A stretch of DNA of 25,581 bases from a virus: positions 1-25,581 of the IMG/VR virus record IMGVR_UViG_3300022926_000103; one strand, written 5' to 3'. The position numbers and the translations under genes were made by a program. The notes below the pieces were generated by a model, which had not been told where the DNA came from, searched no databases, and was given only the letters and a program-made list of their open reading frames with translations. This document shows, one piece after another, positions 8,339 through 15,123 of the stretch; within the stretch, counting starts at the first letter, position 1, and each line of letters opens with the position of its first letter.

Positions 8339-8701
8339 ATGGGACTGTCAATCAACATTCAATGCGATGACTGTGGCCAAGAAATACACCTCAACGAAAC
8401 TAAGCCAACAGTCGCATACAAACTCGCACGAGATATTGAATGGGAAGTTGTTGGCAAACGAACGACTTGCCCGACGTGCGTTGCTTCAAGGCTTGCGCCA
8501 TTAGACCAAGGCACCAAGATAAGAATTAAGTCTTGGACAGTTTGGCGTTATGGGACAAAGGTAACCGCCTCTCCGGTTGACGACAACTCAATGGCCACTC
8601 ACGCTACGCTCTCACCCAACGGAACGTGGGTTTGGGAAAATGTAAACGCCGTTCCACGTTACGTCCGCCACTATGTTCAGACCGGAGTTTTACTATGGTG
8701 A
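8339..8701 (+). CDS. Zinc-ribbon-like small protein, function unknown
   Basis: ATG 8339 lies one base after the previous stop, with AAAGGTAGG upstream. The 120-residue product has two CxxC pairs, C9/C12 and C44/C47, spaced as in a zinc ribbon. The second half, from TKIRIKSWTVWRY, lacks a motif I recognise. The protein may bind nucleic acid or act in a protein complex; the sequence does not say which. Its last codons overlap the next gene, whose ATG lies inside this frame at 8695. Confidence 0.68.
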   Translation: MGLSINIQCDDCGQEIHLNETKPTVAYKLARDIEWEVVGKRTTCPTCVASRLAPLDQGTKIRIKSWTVWRYGTKVTASPVDDNSMATHATLSPNGTWVWENVNAVPRYVRHYVQTGVLLW

Positions 8702-8877
8702 AGAAACGCAACAACCGACCACGTTGGCAACGGCTCTCAATGCTGTTTCAAACATATGCGTTGATCTTCACGTTTGGTCTAAGCGCTGAACGCACTGACT
8801 GGAAAGCGTCATTCGCTGGCGTGCTCATAGCAACCTCATTAGGTTTGTGTTATGCCGGCTGGTTAGATAAGAACTAA
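8695..8877 (+). CDS. Small membrane protein, possible holin-like
   Basis: A start at ATG 8695 is preceded by GGAG and overlaps the previous gene by seven bases. The 60-residue product begins with a strongly basic stretch (VKKRNNRPRWQR). A hydrophobic segment covers about residues 19-31 and a second, clearer membrane segment lies at about 44-58 (FAGVLIATSLGLCYAGWL). A small protein with one or two membrane spans, two genes upstream of a cell-wall enzyme, fits a holin or other lysis helper. Holins have little sequence conservation, so this is an inference from context; it could equally be an unrelated inner-membrane peptide. Confidence 0.6.
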   Translation: MVKKRNNRPRWQRLSMLFQTYALIFTFGLSAERTDWKASFAGVLIATSLGLCYAGWLDKN

Positions 8878-8927
8878 TCCACTAATTGAAGGGTTAATTG
8901 TGTACACTGACGATACGGAGGTTTACA

Positions 8928-9116
8928 ATGTCAACAACACCAATCACAGAACGTCTCAGGTCACGTCACTTGCTAACTATCGGACAAGGTTTGCCGGAGT
9001 TGTGCGAGGAAGCAGCACGAGAAATAGAACGCTTGAAACAAGACAATGTTTTGTTGAAGCAAGCAACCGAATATCTTGGGCAAACAACGACAGCAACTTG
9101 GGAACACGACACCTGA
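8928..9116 (+). CDS. Short coiled-coil protein, function unknown
   Basis: I choose ATG 8928 because CGGAGG stands six bases upstream; an upstream GTG or other in-frame codons lack such a site. The 62-residue product has a probable coiled-coil helix at about residues 27-48 (EAAREIERLKQDNVLLKQAT). Proteins of this kind, with an ELCEEAAREIERLR pattern, are common as small phage proteins of unknown role. A gap of 50 bases separates it from both neighbours. A weak TACACT at 8903-8908 might be a secondary -10, but no -35 supports it. Confidence 0.65.
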   Translation: MSTTPITERLRSRHLLTIGQGLPELCEEAAREIERLKQDNVLLKQATEYLGQTTTATWEHDT

Positions 9117-9153
9117 AAAAATCAAGCGACAAGGTTTTCCGGCAAAATTGCTG

Positions 9154-9159
9154 TAACCT
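9154..9159 (+). promoter_or_regulatory. Possible -10 box of a leaderless transcript
   Basis: TAACCT ends seven bases before ATG 9167, which would put transcription start at or next to the start codon. No Shine-Dalgarno is visible before this ATG. Leaderless genes are common in actinobacteria. No clear -35 is present, so confidence is modest. Confidence 0.35.
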
Positions 9160-9166
9160 AATCGTC

Positions 9167-9745
9167 ATGTTCACGCGAACCGCCGTATTAACGGCTTTCA
9201 CGTTGACAGTCGCAGCGTGCGGAGGTAGTCCCTCCTTGAAGATTCCCACACAACTTCAGTCAACTACTTCCGCACCTGCACCCACCACGACTGTCATCAC
9301 CACAACAACCACAAGTGTGTCACCTATTGTCAACGAGACAATTCCGGGTGAGGTGATTATTGAAGCAACCGCTTCAACGACCACTGAAGTACCGCTTGCG
9401 TCTGACCCATTTGACTTTATTGACGAAGCAAGAATGATGTACGGTCAATGCGGTGAATGGCACGACACTGCCATAAGCGTTGGTTGGTCTGAACAAGAAT
9501 GGCCAACATTGAGCCGTGTGCTGTATAAAGAATCACGTTGTACTCCCGACGCATGGAACGGACATGATTCCGGTTTGGCTCAGATCAACCAAATCCATAA
9601 GGAATGGGCAGCACAAATGGGATTCTCTTTTCCCGATGACTTATTCGTTCCAGCCAACAACCTTTACTTCGCTTACCGACTTTGGTCAAGCCGTGAAGAA
9701 AAAGGATTATGTGGCTGGAAACCTTGGTCAATCAAATGCGTTTAG
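9167..9745 (+). CDS. Lipoprotein with lysozyme/lytic transglycosylase-like domain
   Basis: The product (192 residues from ATG 9167) starts with a lipoprotein signal, MFTRTAVLTAFTLTVAACGG, with lipobox VAAC and lipidation at Cys18. A Thr/Ser/Pro linker spans about 30-75. The C-terminal domain (about 85-192) resembles lysozyme-fold transglycosylases: YKESRCTPDAW with probable catalytic Glu122, then SGLAQIN at 135-141, as in GLMQI of SLT enzymes. Cys95, Cys125, Cys182 and Cys191 may form disulfides, matching an exported enzyme. It would cut peptidoglycan from outside the membrane. It could be a secreted lysin, with the nearby membrane peptide as helper, or a wall-remodelling or exclusion lipoprotein. 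It ends island A, with its TAG interlocked with the stop of the opposite gene. Confidence 0.78.
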   Translation: MFTRTAVLTAFTLTVAACGGSPSLKIPTQLQSTTSAPAPTTTVITTTTTSVSPIVNETIPGEVIIEATASTTTEVPLASDPFDFIDEARMMYGQCGEWHDTAISVGWSEQEWPTLSRVLYKESRCTPDAWNGHDSGLAQINQIHKEWAAQMGFSFPDDLFVPANNLYFAYRLWSSREEKGLCGWKPWSIKCV

Positions 9746-9906
9746 TCCGCTGACTTGTTGTCCGCTTTACAGCGTGCGCAGCGTATCTCCCAAGGCGCTG
9801 TAACAAGTTTGGCCAGCAACTTACCGCAACCGGCGCAGCGCACGTCAGAGCGTGTTTTACGCAGGCTCTCCGGCGTGCTAAGCAGTTCGGCGTAGGCGTC
9901 GCCCAT
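9742..9906 (-). CDS. Com-like zinc-finger protein (54 aa)
   Basis: This short gene is easily missed. ATG 9906 overlaps the preceding stop as TAATG, and the frame runs 54 codons to TAA at 9744-9742. It encodes RCAGCGKLLAK and then EIRCARCKADN, so Cys24/Cys27 and Cys43/Cys46 form a four-cysteine zinc site. The CxxCxKLL ... IRCxRCxxxN pattern matches the Com family, named for the phage Mu protein that activates translation of the DNA-modification gene mom by binding its mRNA. Here it ends the connector gene run, next to the tail terminator-like gene. No mom-like gene is in the window, so its target is unknown; it may regulate a gene elsewhere or a nearby mRNA. Confidence 0.82.
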   Translation of the reverse strand: MGDAYAELLSTPESLRKTRSDVRCAGCGKLLAKLVTAPWEIRCARCKADNKSAD

Positions 9907-10304
9907 TACAGTTCTTTGAACACTTGAAAGTTCTGAGCAAACACGACACGCTGAACGCTGTCACGTTCCAATGGGAACGCCGATTGAACCGCCGACACAC
10001 GCTGATACAAAGTACCGGTAAGTGTCTCGTTCAAGATTCCTTCAATAACTTGCCACACGCTAATAGCCAAAGCACGAGCATCAGAATAAGCAACGTCTCG
10101 TGACAACACTTGAATGCGAGGCATTTCCATACGTGGCATAGCGTCCGAACCGAGCGTGCTTATTGGCGTGCTTCCGCCGTACTCAAGTAACGCCACACAT
10201 TTGTCAGGCGAGTCAGGCAAACGGCCAAGAAACAAGTTAGTTCCTAGCGTAAGGCTTGCCAACTGAGTGTCTAGGTATGTTCCAATATCAACAAGGGTTG
10301 CCAT
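9906..10304 (-). CDS. Tail terminator / minor capsid-like tail completion protein
   Basis: The 132-residue protein starts at ATG 10304, shortly after the previous stop. It has MATLVDIGTYLDTQL, then ALLEYGGSTP, then MPRIQVLSRDVAYSDARALA, a pattern typical of tail terminator (gp17/gpU-like, minor capsid) proteins that cap the tail tube and join it to the head. Position fourth in the connector series (adaptor, stopper, gp10-like, terminator) fits the conserved order in siphoviruses. The stop overlaps the start of the Com-like gene, so translation of the two is likely coupled. Confidence 0.82.
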   Translation of the reverse strand: MATLVDIGTYLDTQLASLTLGTNLFLGRLPDSPDKCVALLEYGGSTPISTLGSDAMPRMEMPRIQVLSRDVAYSDARALAISVWQVIEGILNETLTGTLYQRVSAVQSAFPLERDSVQRVVFAQNFQVFKEL

Positions 10305-10307
10305 AAG

Positions 10308-10730
10308 TTATGCGTTGTACCAAACTCTGATTCGTTTGACCAAAGAGTCTGGCCAACTAGAAGTTTCCTCAAGGAACGGCTGCTCCAAATACTTCGCTTG
10401 ACCGCCTTGAAACTTTGGCGGTGAATGGTTAGCGCCTAAGTTCTCGTGAACATAGATTGCGTAGTTAGCGCCGGCTGGTGCGCCGGTAGTTGCGCCACCA
10501 AACGAAACAGCGATCTTGCTATGTACTTCAGCCTTGCTAGGTTTCACTGTGATGTTGCTGCTTGCTTTCAAGTTTCCGGTATCCATCGGCACGATGTTCA
10601 TTGCTTTATTAAGAACGTCGTTCGCAACGTCGTACATCGCTGAGTTAATTGCAGCAATCATTTTGTCTTTGTTGACGGTCATACCGTTCTGAACTTCGGC
10701 AATACCGAATACGTTGATTGCTTTAGCCAT
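10308..10730 (-). CDS. HK97 gp10-like head-tail joining protein
   Basis: I start at ATG 10730 because it overlaps the previous stop as TAATG; an upstream start would lie inside the neighbouring gene. The 140-residue protein includes VPMDTGNLKASS, then YAIYVHENLGANHSPP, then KYLEQPFLE. This succession (a DTGxLrxS segment, YAxxvHE, and a C-terminal KFLExP) is the hallmark of the HK97 gp10-like family. Members act in the neck or tail completion complex. Order between head stopper and tail terminator supports this. Confidence 0.88.
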   Translation of the reverse strand: MAKAINVFGIAEVQNGMTVNKDKMIAAINSAMYDVANDVLNKAMNIVPMDTGNLKASSNITVKPSKAEVHSKIAVSFGGATTGAPAGANYAIYVHENLGANHSPPKFQGGQAKYLEQPFLEETSSWPDSLVKRIRVWYNA

Positions 10731-11080
10731 TACATTCGCAACCTTCCGAAACTCAACACAACGCACTGAGTCCCGTATTCATCGCCACGATTATCAACTT
10801 GAATAATTTGACGGATAGTTCCGTCAGGAAACTCAACTTCGTCGCTCATCGCAACCGTTAAAGTTGTTGAAGGAATATACGCTTTGTACTCAATAATGAA
10901 TTCATTTTCTTCAAGGTTCAAAACAGCGCCGACAACACCTTGAATGTAAGCCTTGTAACTTGTTTGTGAGCCGGTATAAACATTCTCGCTATAAATGTTG
11001 CGTGACGAACGTGAACGAATCTTGATCGTTGACGTCGCTAGTTGACGCAACTCTGTAGCGAACAAAGTTGCTGCACTCAT
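10730..11080 (-). CDS. Head closure / stopper-like protein
   Basis: A 116-residue protein whose ATG 11080 overlaps the previous stop as ATGA. The N-terminal half is basic; the second half is strand-rich, with EVEFPDGTIRQIIQVDNRGD near the end. Short proteins with a DGxxrxIxxV segment, encoded second after portal-proximal adaptors, are typically head stoppers (SPP1 gp16-like) that seal the DNA exit channel. The assignment leans on order as much as sequence. Confidence 0.7.
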   Translation of the reverse strand: MSAATLFATELRQLATSTIKIRSRSSRNIYSENVYTGSQTSYKAYIQGVVGAVLNLEENEFIIEYKAYIPSTTLTVAMSDEVEFPDGTIRQIIQVDNRGDEYGTQCVVLSFGRLRM

Positions 11081-11565
11081 CTGTCAGCACCCGGACCAAA
11101 GTATTGAATACCGGTAATCGTTTGCGTACGACCACCATCACGAACGTCTTGAAACTGACCGCTTCTAAACCACGTGCGGTCAAGGTCGCTGTTATCAAGG
11201 TCAATCTGCTTATCGCTAACCGAAATACCGCCGGCGTAAGGAATGGGTGCGCTTTGACGGTTGGCGTGTGCCATCAAGTCATTAGCAAGCAAACGGTATT
11301 GTGCAGCCTTCTGACTCAACTTGACGCTAAGGTCACCGATCTGTTTATCTGCTTGACGGCTTAACTTCGCACCAACAGCGTGACACGCATAATGCGCTGA
11401 GTAATACAAGTCAGTTGTTGAAGTTGACGAACCTGATTGCTCGTAGTTAATCCAAGCAATTTCCTCGTCGCTCAACAACTGGTCTGTTGTGTCAGTGTCG
11501 CCAATTAGAAAACGAATAGCGTCACGTGCGCTACTTGCTGGGTCACCTGAGTACGTCCACGTCAT
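11077..11565 (-). CDS. Head-tail adaptor protein
   Basis: The 162-residue product opens MTWTYSGDPASSARDAIRFL followed by IGDTDTTDQLLSDEEI, a signature shared by many phage head-tail adaptors (gp6/gp15-like). A helical region follows with AKLSRQADKQIGDLSVKLSQ. Adaptors bind the portal and prepare it for the stopper. It is the first of four connector-type genes in a run, 11565 to 9906, with overlapping or closely spaced ends. The start ATG 11565 has no strong Shine-Dalgarno and lies six bases after the previous stop, so reinitiation is likely. Confidence 0.88.
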   Translation of the reverse strand: MTWTYSGDPASSARDAIRFLIGDTDTTDQLLSDEEIAWINYEQSGSSTSTTDLYYSAHYACHAVGAKLSRQADKQIGDLSVKLSQKAAQYRLLANDLMAHANRQSAPIPYAGGISVSDKQIDLDNSDLDRTWFRSGQFQDVRDGGRTQTITGIQYFGPGADR

Positions 11566-11571
11566 CAGATA

Positions 11572-11871
11572 TCAGCGATACAGAATTGAACCCGTAGGCG
11601 TACCCGCAACTACGTCAATATAAACACCATTGGGGCAAGCGATACCGTTTGGACCGTACCAAACAGTAGTTGTCTGGTTGTTTTGAGTGTACGACCCAGC
11701 GATGATTGCTGTCCCAGAGTTAGACGCCCCATTATGAACATGGAGGTTCATAGCAGCGCCAGATTCGTTAGTGATAATCATTCCGTAGAATACTTGTGCG
11801 GTAGCAACCGCTTGATCGCTACCCGTGAGCGCAATGGACTTAACCGGACCTGTAGTGCTTGTGTTATTCAT
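11572..11871 (-). CDS. Small beta-rich virion-associated protein, unknown
   Basis: This 99-residue protein is Thr, Ala, Gly and Asn-rich with alternating hydrophobic residues, for example VFYGMIITNESGAAMNLHVH, and ends VDVVAGTPTGSILYR. That looks like a compact beta-sandwich, as in small decoration or fibre-tip proteins of phage heads. I do not recognise a named family. It starts at ATG 11871 with CGGAGA upstream, and is separated from the capsid genes by a strong terminator-like hairpin, so its level may differ from that of the capsid proteins. Confidence 0.7.
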   Translation of the reverse strand: MNNTSTTGPVKSIALTGSDQAVATAQVFYGMIITNESGAAMNLHVHNGASNSGTAIIAGSYTQNNQTTTVWYGPNGIACPNGVYIDVVAGTPTGSILYR

Positions 11872-11883
11872 AATTGTCTCCGT

Positions 11884-11930
11884 GAAAAACTAAAGCCGGT
11901 CCTGATGCGAGTACCACACCAGAACCGGCT
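11884..11930 (-). terminator. Intrinsic terminator or attenuator after the capsid genes
   Basis: On the minus strand, AGCCGGTTCTG at 11930-11920 pairs with CAGGACCGGCT at 11904-11894 except for one mismatch: 7 bp, mismatch, 3 bp, with a 15-base loop. A T-rich run, TTAGTTTTTC, follows directly. It sits between the stop at 11955 and the next start at 11871. Partial readthrough would lower connector gene expression relative to capsid. Confidence 0.75.
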
Positions 11931-11954
11931 TCTAGTGCCGTACCAAAAGTTTTA

Positions 11955-12380
11955 TTACTTGCGGTAGAAAGTGACTCCGCTTGACGAGTCGTAACGAACA
12001 ATCCACGTACCCGACGTTGCAGCAGGCACGGTTGCCAAACCAACAAGCGTCACGCCGGAAGCACCAGCAGTCAGCGTGATAGTCGCAGCCGAAGCAGCAA
12101 GGTTCACAATAGTGAATTCAGTGCAATCACCAACAGCAGCGTCAGGCATCAAAGCAATGATCTGAGCACCGGTTGCTGTAGTAACGGCACGGGCGGTAGT
12201 CGGCGTAGCCGAAACAATCGTGTTGGTTACGATGTGAGCAGCAGTAGCAACCATTGAAGCACCATCAGCAATAGTCGCTGCTGTGCGCTTCGTTGACTTG
12301 ATACCACGAGTACGGTCATTGCCAGTAGCAACAATGCCACCGACAACGGCAGTACCTCTAGTTAGACGGTTAAAGGCCAT
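11955..12380 (-). CDS. Small Ala/Thr-rich capsid-region protein, unknown
   Basis: The 141-residue protein starts at ATG 12380 with GGGGGAT upstream, 15 bases after the major capsid stop. It is very rich in Ala, Thr, Val and Gly and appears entirely beta-stranded, ending GTWIVRYDSSSGVTFYRK. Such composition next to a major capsid gene suggests a decoration, cementing or head-fibre protein present in many copies. I do not recognise a specific family. It is the last gene before the terminator-like hairpin at 11884-11930, so it would share the high expression of the capsid transcript. Confidence 0.7.
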   Translation of the reverse strand: MAFNRLTRGTAVVGGIVATGNDRTRGIKSTKRTAATIADGASMVATAAHIVTNTIVSATPTTARAVTTATGAQIIALMPDAAVGDCTEFTIVNLAASAATITLTAGASGVTLVGLATVPAATSGTWIVRYDSSSGVTFYRK

Positions 12381-12395
12381 TAGTTAATCCCCCGA

Positions 12396-13343
12396 TCAGG
12401 ATACGGCGTTGCTGAAGAAGTATCCGAGAGGAGTTGCTACTGGCTTAAAGTCCCAAGCGGATTCAATTTCAAGACGGTCTGCACGCAAGTGGTCCATACG
12501 GAAGCGTGACACGGCAGTTGAAGTTCCGAGTCCACCGCCAACTCCGTTCCAAACGAAGTTGTATCCAGCAGAGACAGTCATCAAACCGGCAGCAGGCGAC
12601 ACGTAACACAACAATGCGTCCTTGTCACCAATCTGTGCGTACGAAGCGGAAGCGTTTTCCTTGGCGCTGTTATAAACACCCTTCATCACCATCACGTTCG
12701 GAATGTCAAGCACCTTGCCGATAAGTTCAGGCGTAATGCTGTCAGCCGACGTGTACTTGTAACGGTCAACGAAGTCGCTGTGATTACGAAGCGTCTTGTA
12801 AACGGCGTACGACATAACCAAAGTGTTCGGCAAGTAGCCGGTGTTGGTCAACACGGTGTTGATACCGCTTTGAACATCGCCAATCGGGTCAGAACCCGAA
12901 GCGTCCCACAAGGTTGACGGAGTTGAGTCAGTTCCCCAAACCGAAGTTGTGAAAAACTTGCTTGCCCAGTCACGCTCTTGACGAATCAACATCTGATGAG
13001 CGAGGAACTTAGAAGCGTCCATGTCCGGGTCAAGCGGTACGTCGCTATTGGCACGAACCTGATCTCCAATGTCCTTGTGCAATGCCCATACGTTTGACGA
13101 ATAGGTTGCGGTTGAAAGCGAGTAACCGCTACCAGCCGACTCAGTACCGTCAGCACGAGACTGCGCTTGGTCACGGAAAAAGTCAGCCTGCGAGTAAGTG
13201 AAATACTTGTCGCTCTGCTTCTGTACGTTGATGGTTGGGAACACTTTTGAAGCAACAAAGTTATCTGCTTCTTGCATATAAGCAATTGACAAGTTTGTCA
13301 AAATTGCGTCAATGTGAACCTGTGATTGTGTGGGCTGAGGCAT
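12396..13343 (-). CDS. Major capsid protein
   Basis: The 315-residue product has the features of a common phage coat family: FVASKVFPTINVQKQSDKYF near the N-terminus, then AQSRADGTESAGSGYSLST, then NVWALHKDIGDQVRANSDVP, and a C-terminal region with MDHLRADRLEIESAWDFKP. These patterns recur in HK97-fold coat proteins of actinophages and other siphoviruses. The gene lies after a scaffold-like gene and a decoration-like gene, the usual order. AAAGGA lies seven bases before ATG 13343. No long N-terminal delta domain is present, consistent with a separate scaffold protein. Confidence 0.92.
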   Translation of the reverse strand: MPQPTQSQVHIDAILTNLSIAYMQEADNFVASKVFPTINVQKQSDKYFTYSQADFFRDQAQSRADGTESAGSGYSLSTATYSSNVWALHKDIGDQVRANSDVPLDPDMDASKFLAHQMLIRQERDWASKFFTTSVWGTDSTPSTLWDASGSDPIGDVQSGINTVLTNTGYLPNTLVMSYAVYKTLRNHSDFVDRYKYTSADSITPELIGKVLDIPNVMVMKGVYNSAKENASASYAQIGDKDALLCYVSPAAGLMTVSAGYNFVWNGVGGGLGTSTAVSRFRMDHLRADRLEIESAWDFKPVATPLGYFFSNAVS

Positions 13344-13362
13344 GATCTAATCCTTTTCTAAC

Positions 13363-13746
13363 TCAGACGAAACGAGCGTTGGTGATATTGAGGAACATTG
13401 TGATTACTTCGCTTGCAGCGCCGGCTTCAATAGCCTGACCGCAGATGTACTTGGTGGTGTCAGTCGTGGTGTAAACCGCAGCCTGACCATCGGACGAAGT
13501 ACCAATGAGGTTTCCGGCAGCAGTAGTTCCGTCAGAAACAACCTTTGTGATACCGAAGATACAAATTTCTGCTGCTTGACCGCTGGCTGGTGAGTTCTGC
13601 AAAATGCCGATTGGCTTGTCAGTGACACCTGAACAAACATCAACGGTGGTTGCGGAAGCCAACTTCACGAAATGAAATTGCTTTGCGCTGAGGTCAGCAG
13701 ATGCGGTTAACTGCCCCAACTTGATCTGTGCTGCTTCGTAAGCCAT
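13363..13746 (-). CDS. Capsid decoration-like protein (DUF2190-like)
   Basis: This 127-residue protein has DLSAKQFHFVKLAS, then TDKPIGILQNSPASGQAAEI, then GTSSDGQAAVY, then an A-rich C-terminal CGQAIEAGAASEVITMFLN. The run KPIGILQNxPAxGxxAxV and a final xAxEAGAAGExIxVxL is characteristic of small capsid decoration or DUF2190-type proteins encoded before major capsid genes. They bind the outer capsid and stabilise it. The start at ATG 13746 has AAGGGA upstream, inside the end of the scaffold gene. Confidence 0.82.
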   Translation of the reverse strand: MAYEAAQIKLGQLTASADLSAKQFHFVKLASATTVDVCSGVTDKPIGILQNSPASGQAAEICIFGITKVVSDGTTAAGNLIGTSSDGQAAVYTTTDTTKYICGQAIEAGAASEVITMFLNITNARFV

Positions 13747-13749
13747 TAC

Positions 13750-14406
13750 TTAGATTCCCTTCTCGGAGAGGTATGTTGAATATAAATCCTTGTTGTTATT
13801 GGCCACCACTGAGACGGCTTTAGCAAACGAAGGAGCAGTGCCGGTAGCGACAAGATCGTTAGCAAGCGCTTCAATCTTTGACCAAGCGTCCGCAGCAGCG
13901 TCCTTAGTGTCACTTCCGAGTTCTTTCAAAATGCCGGATTCGCCGAGCGCACGAGCCGAAGCAGTGAACACTGCCTCAACGGTTGCTGCGATTGCCGGCA
14001 AAGCCTTACGCAACTCAACCAAAGCCGGTGCGAATTCTGCTGGATTAAGTTCCGGCAAAATTGACCATGCGTGAGCAGCGTCAGTTGCTTTTTCAAGTTC
14101 ACGATCAGCCAACAAAACTTCGTTTTCTTTACGAACGTCGTTCAATTCCTTGCGGAGATCGGTCAATTCCTTGCGCAGAACTTCAGCCGGCGATTCGCTC
14201 TTGGCGACGTCAGCAGGCGCTTCTACGACTTCCTGTTCCTGAGTAATTTCAAGTTCCACGTTGTCTCCCTGTGGTTCGGTTGATGCGTCCGTCGGTTCAA
14301 CGGCAGCACTTTTGATAACTAGCCAACCTTCGTGAAGGTGGGCAGGGTGGTCCACACCACTCGTCTCAACCACTTTTAGTTCAGCGAGTTTCGTGCTGCG
14401 AGCCAT
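13750..14406 (-). CDS. Scaffold-like capsid assembly protein
   Basis: The 218-residue product starts MARSTKLAELKVVETSGVDH, then is acidic (residues about 35-75). A strong coiled coil, VLRKELTDLRKELNDVRKEN, occupies about 75-105, and a helical Ala-rich region follows. Acidic, coiled-coil proteins directly before decoration and coat genes are typical phage scaffolds. The N-terminal SGVDHPAHLHEGWLVIKS resembles the start of phage proteins found with proteases, but I see no catalytic motif. No strong ribosome site precedes ATG 14406; a hairpin lies between the previous stop and this gene. Confidence 0.72.
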   Translation of the reverse strand: MARSTKLAELKVVETSGVDHPAHLHEGWLVIKSAAVEPTDASTEPQGDNVELEITQEQEVVEAPADVAKSESPAEVLRKELTDLRKELNDVRKENEVLLADRELEKATDAAHAWSILPELNPAEFAPALVELRKALPAIAATVEAVFTASARALGESGILKELGSDTKDAAADAWSKIEALANDLVATGTAPSFAKAVSVVANNNKDLYSTYLSEKGI

Positions 14407-14439
14407 CGGTAACCACTTTACTCACGAAGCCTTCGGCTT

Positions 14440-14601
14440 TCATTGTACCTTCCGGGCTTTTACCGGCTGAATAGAAATTTCATGCAGTTTATTTATGACG
14501 GCAAAAAGTTCACGTTCTTCTTCAGCGCCTCGGACGGTCACTCTTGTCAGAAACTTCAATGCCGTGTTTATGTCTGCTAGTGACAGTTGGGCTTTTGACA
14601 T
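14440..14601 (-). CDS. Small conserved-type phage protein, unknown
   Basis: I start at ATG 14601 (53 residues); a TTG at 14640 would extend it. The protein reads LSLADINTALKFLTRVTVRG followed by AEEERELFAVINKLHEI, a helical, amphipathic pattern that recurs in small phage proteins of unknown function. It overlaps the 3' end of the preceding gene by 80 bases in another frame, which is unusually long here. A weak CGGA is the only ribosome signal. No role can be assigned. Confidence 0.55.
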   Translation of the reverse strand: MSKAQLSLADINTALKFLTRVTVRGAEEERELFAVINKLHEISIQPVKARKVQ

Positions 14602-14857
14602 ATTCAATATCCGTTTCGTGAAGGACAACGCTGCTGACAACCATGCGTTTCGGTATGTGAATTACCGAATCTACACAGTCGTCGGGCGAAATGCTTTGCG
14701 CTACGGAAACATGGTTGCGTTTACCGCCACGCTTAGTTTCAAGTTCCCAACCGACGGTGTAAACAACGTAAGCGTCGTTGTCGGTCATCTCGTCTAAATG
14801 TTGCCAATGGTTTAGATCAGCGTGAGCGTCGTGCCAAATGACAAGAATTGTTTTCAT
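14522..14857 (-). CDS. Hypothetical protein (111 aa)
   Basis: The ATG at 14857 overlaps the previous stop as ATGA. The N-terminal 75 residues, MKTILVIWHDAHADLNHW through IHIPKRMVVSSVVL, read as a compact alpha/beta domain with Asp and His residues and a DDCVDSVIHIP segment. The last 30 residues are basic and look disordered, and coincide with the overlap of the next gene. I do not recognise the family. It belongs to a run of small genes following a metallophosphoesterase, expressed together with it by overlapping ends. Confidence 0.6.
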   Translation of the reverse strand: MKTILVIWHDAHADLNHWQHLDEMTDNDAYVVYTVGWELETKRGGKRNHVSVAQSISPDDCVDSVIHIPKRMVVSSVVLHETDIEYVKSPTVTSRHKHGIEVSDKSDRPRR

Positions 14858-15123
14858 TCTTCATCGTCTCCCATCTCGTCAAATAACTCCGGGAAACATT
14901 CAGCGATTAGGTCGTTGGCATGGCCGAGTAGTTCCCAACCAAACTGAGAAGCCATTTCTTTTGATAAGCAAAACTCGTAAACGGTTTCCGAGCGTGCATC
15001 ACGCAAATGAATAAGCAAAGCACGGCCAGCGCCGGCTTCATTCAAGATAACTATTTGCTGAGCGTTGTAAGCGTCAACGAATGTTGAGTTGGTTAGATCG
15101 TGCCATTCGTCATCGTCAATCAT
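14854..15123 (-). CDS. Small acidic hypothetical protein
   Basis: The ATG at 15123 gives 89 residues; GTG 15147 would add eight. The start overlaps the metallophosphoesterase stop by eight bases. The protein is acidic at both ends (MIDDDEWHDL and ELFDEMGDDEE) with a strand-rich middle (AQQIVILNEAGAGRALLIHL). No motif is recognised. Acidic composition and coupling to the upstream gene suggest a partner of a neighbour, but that is a guess. Confidence 0.6.
   Translation of the reverse strand: MIDDDEWHDLTNSTFVDAYNAQQIVILNEAGAGRALLIHLRDARSETVYEFCLSKEMASQFGWELLGHANDLIAECFPELFDEMGDDEE

Noticed and set aside
8900-8907. Palindrome GTGTACAC before the gene at 8928
   Set aside because: An 8-bp palindrome is expected by chance in 25 kb, and the overlapping TACACT has no -35 partner.
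14427-14439. Hairpin AAGCC-TTC-GGCTT after the small gene ending at 14440
   Set aside because: The stem is only five pairs and no T-run follows on the minus strand, so I do not call it a terminator.
14522-14601. Possible frameshift joining the two overlapping small genes
   Set aside because: No slippery heptamer stands out, and each frame has its own plausible start, so I keep them as overlapping genes.
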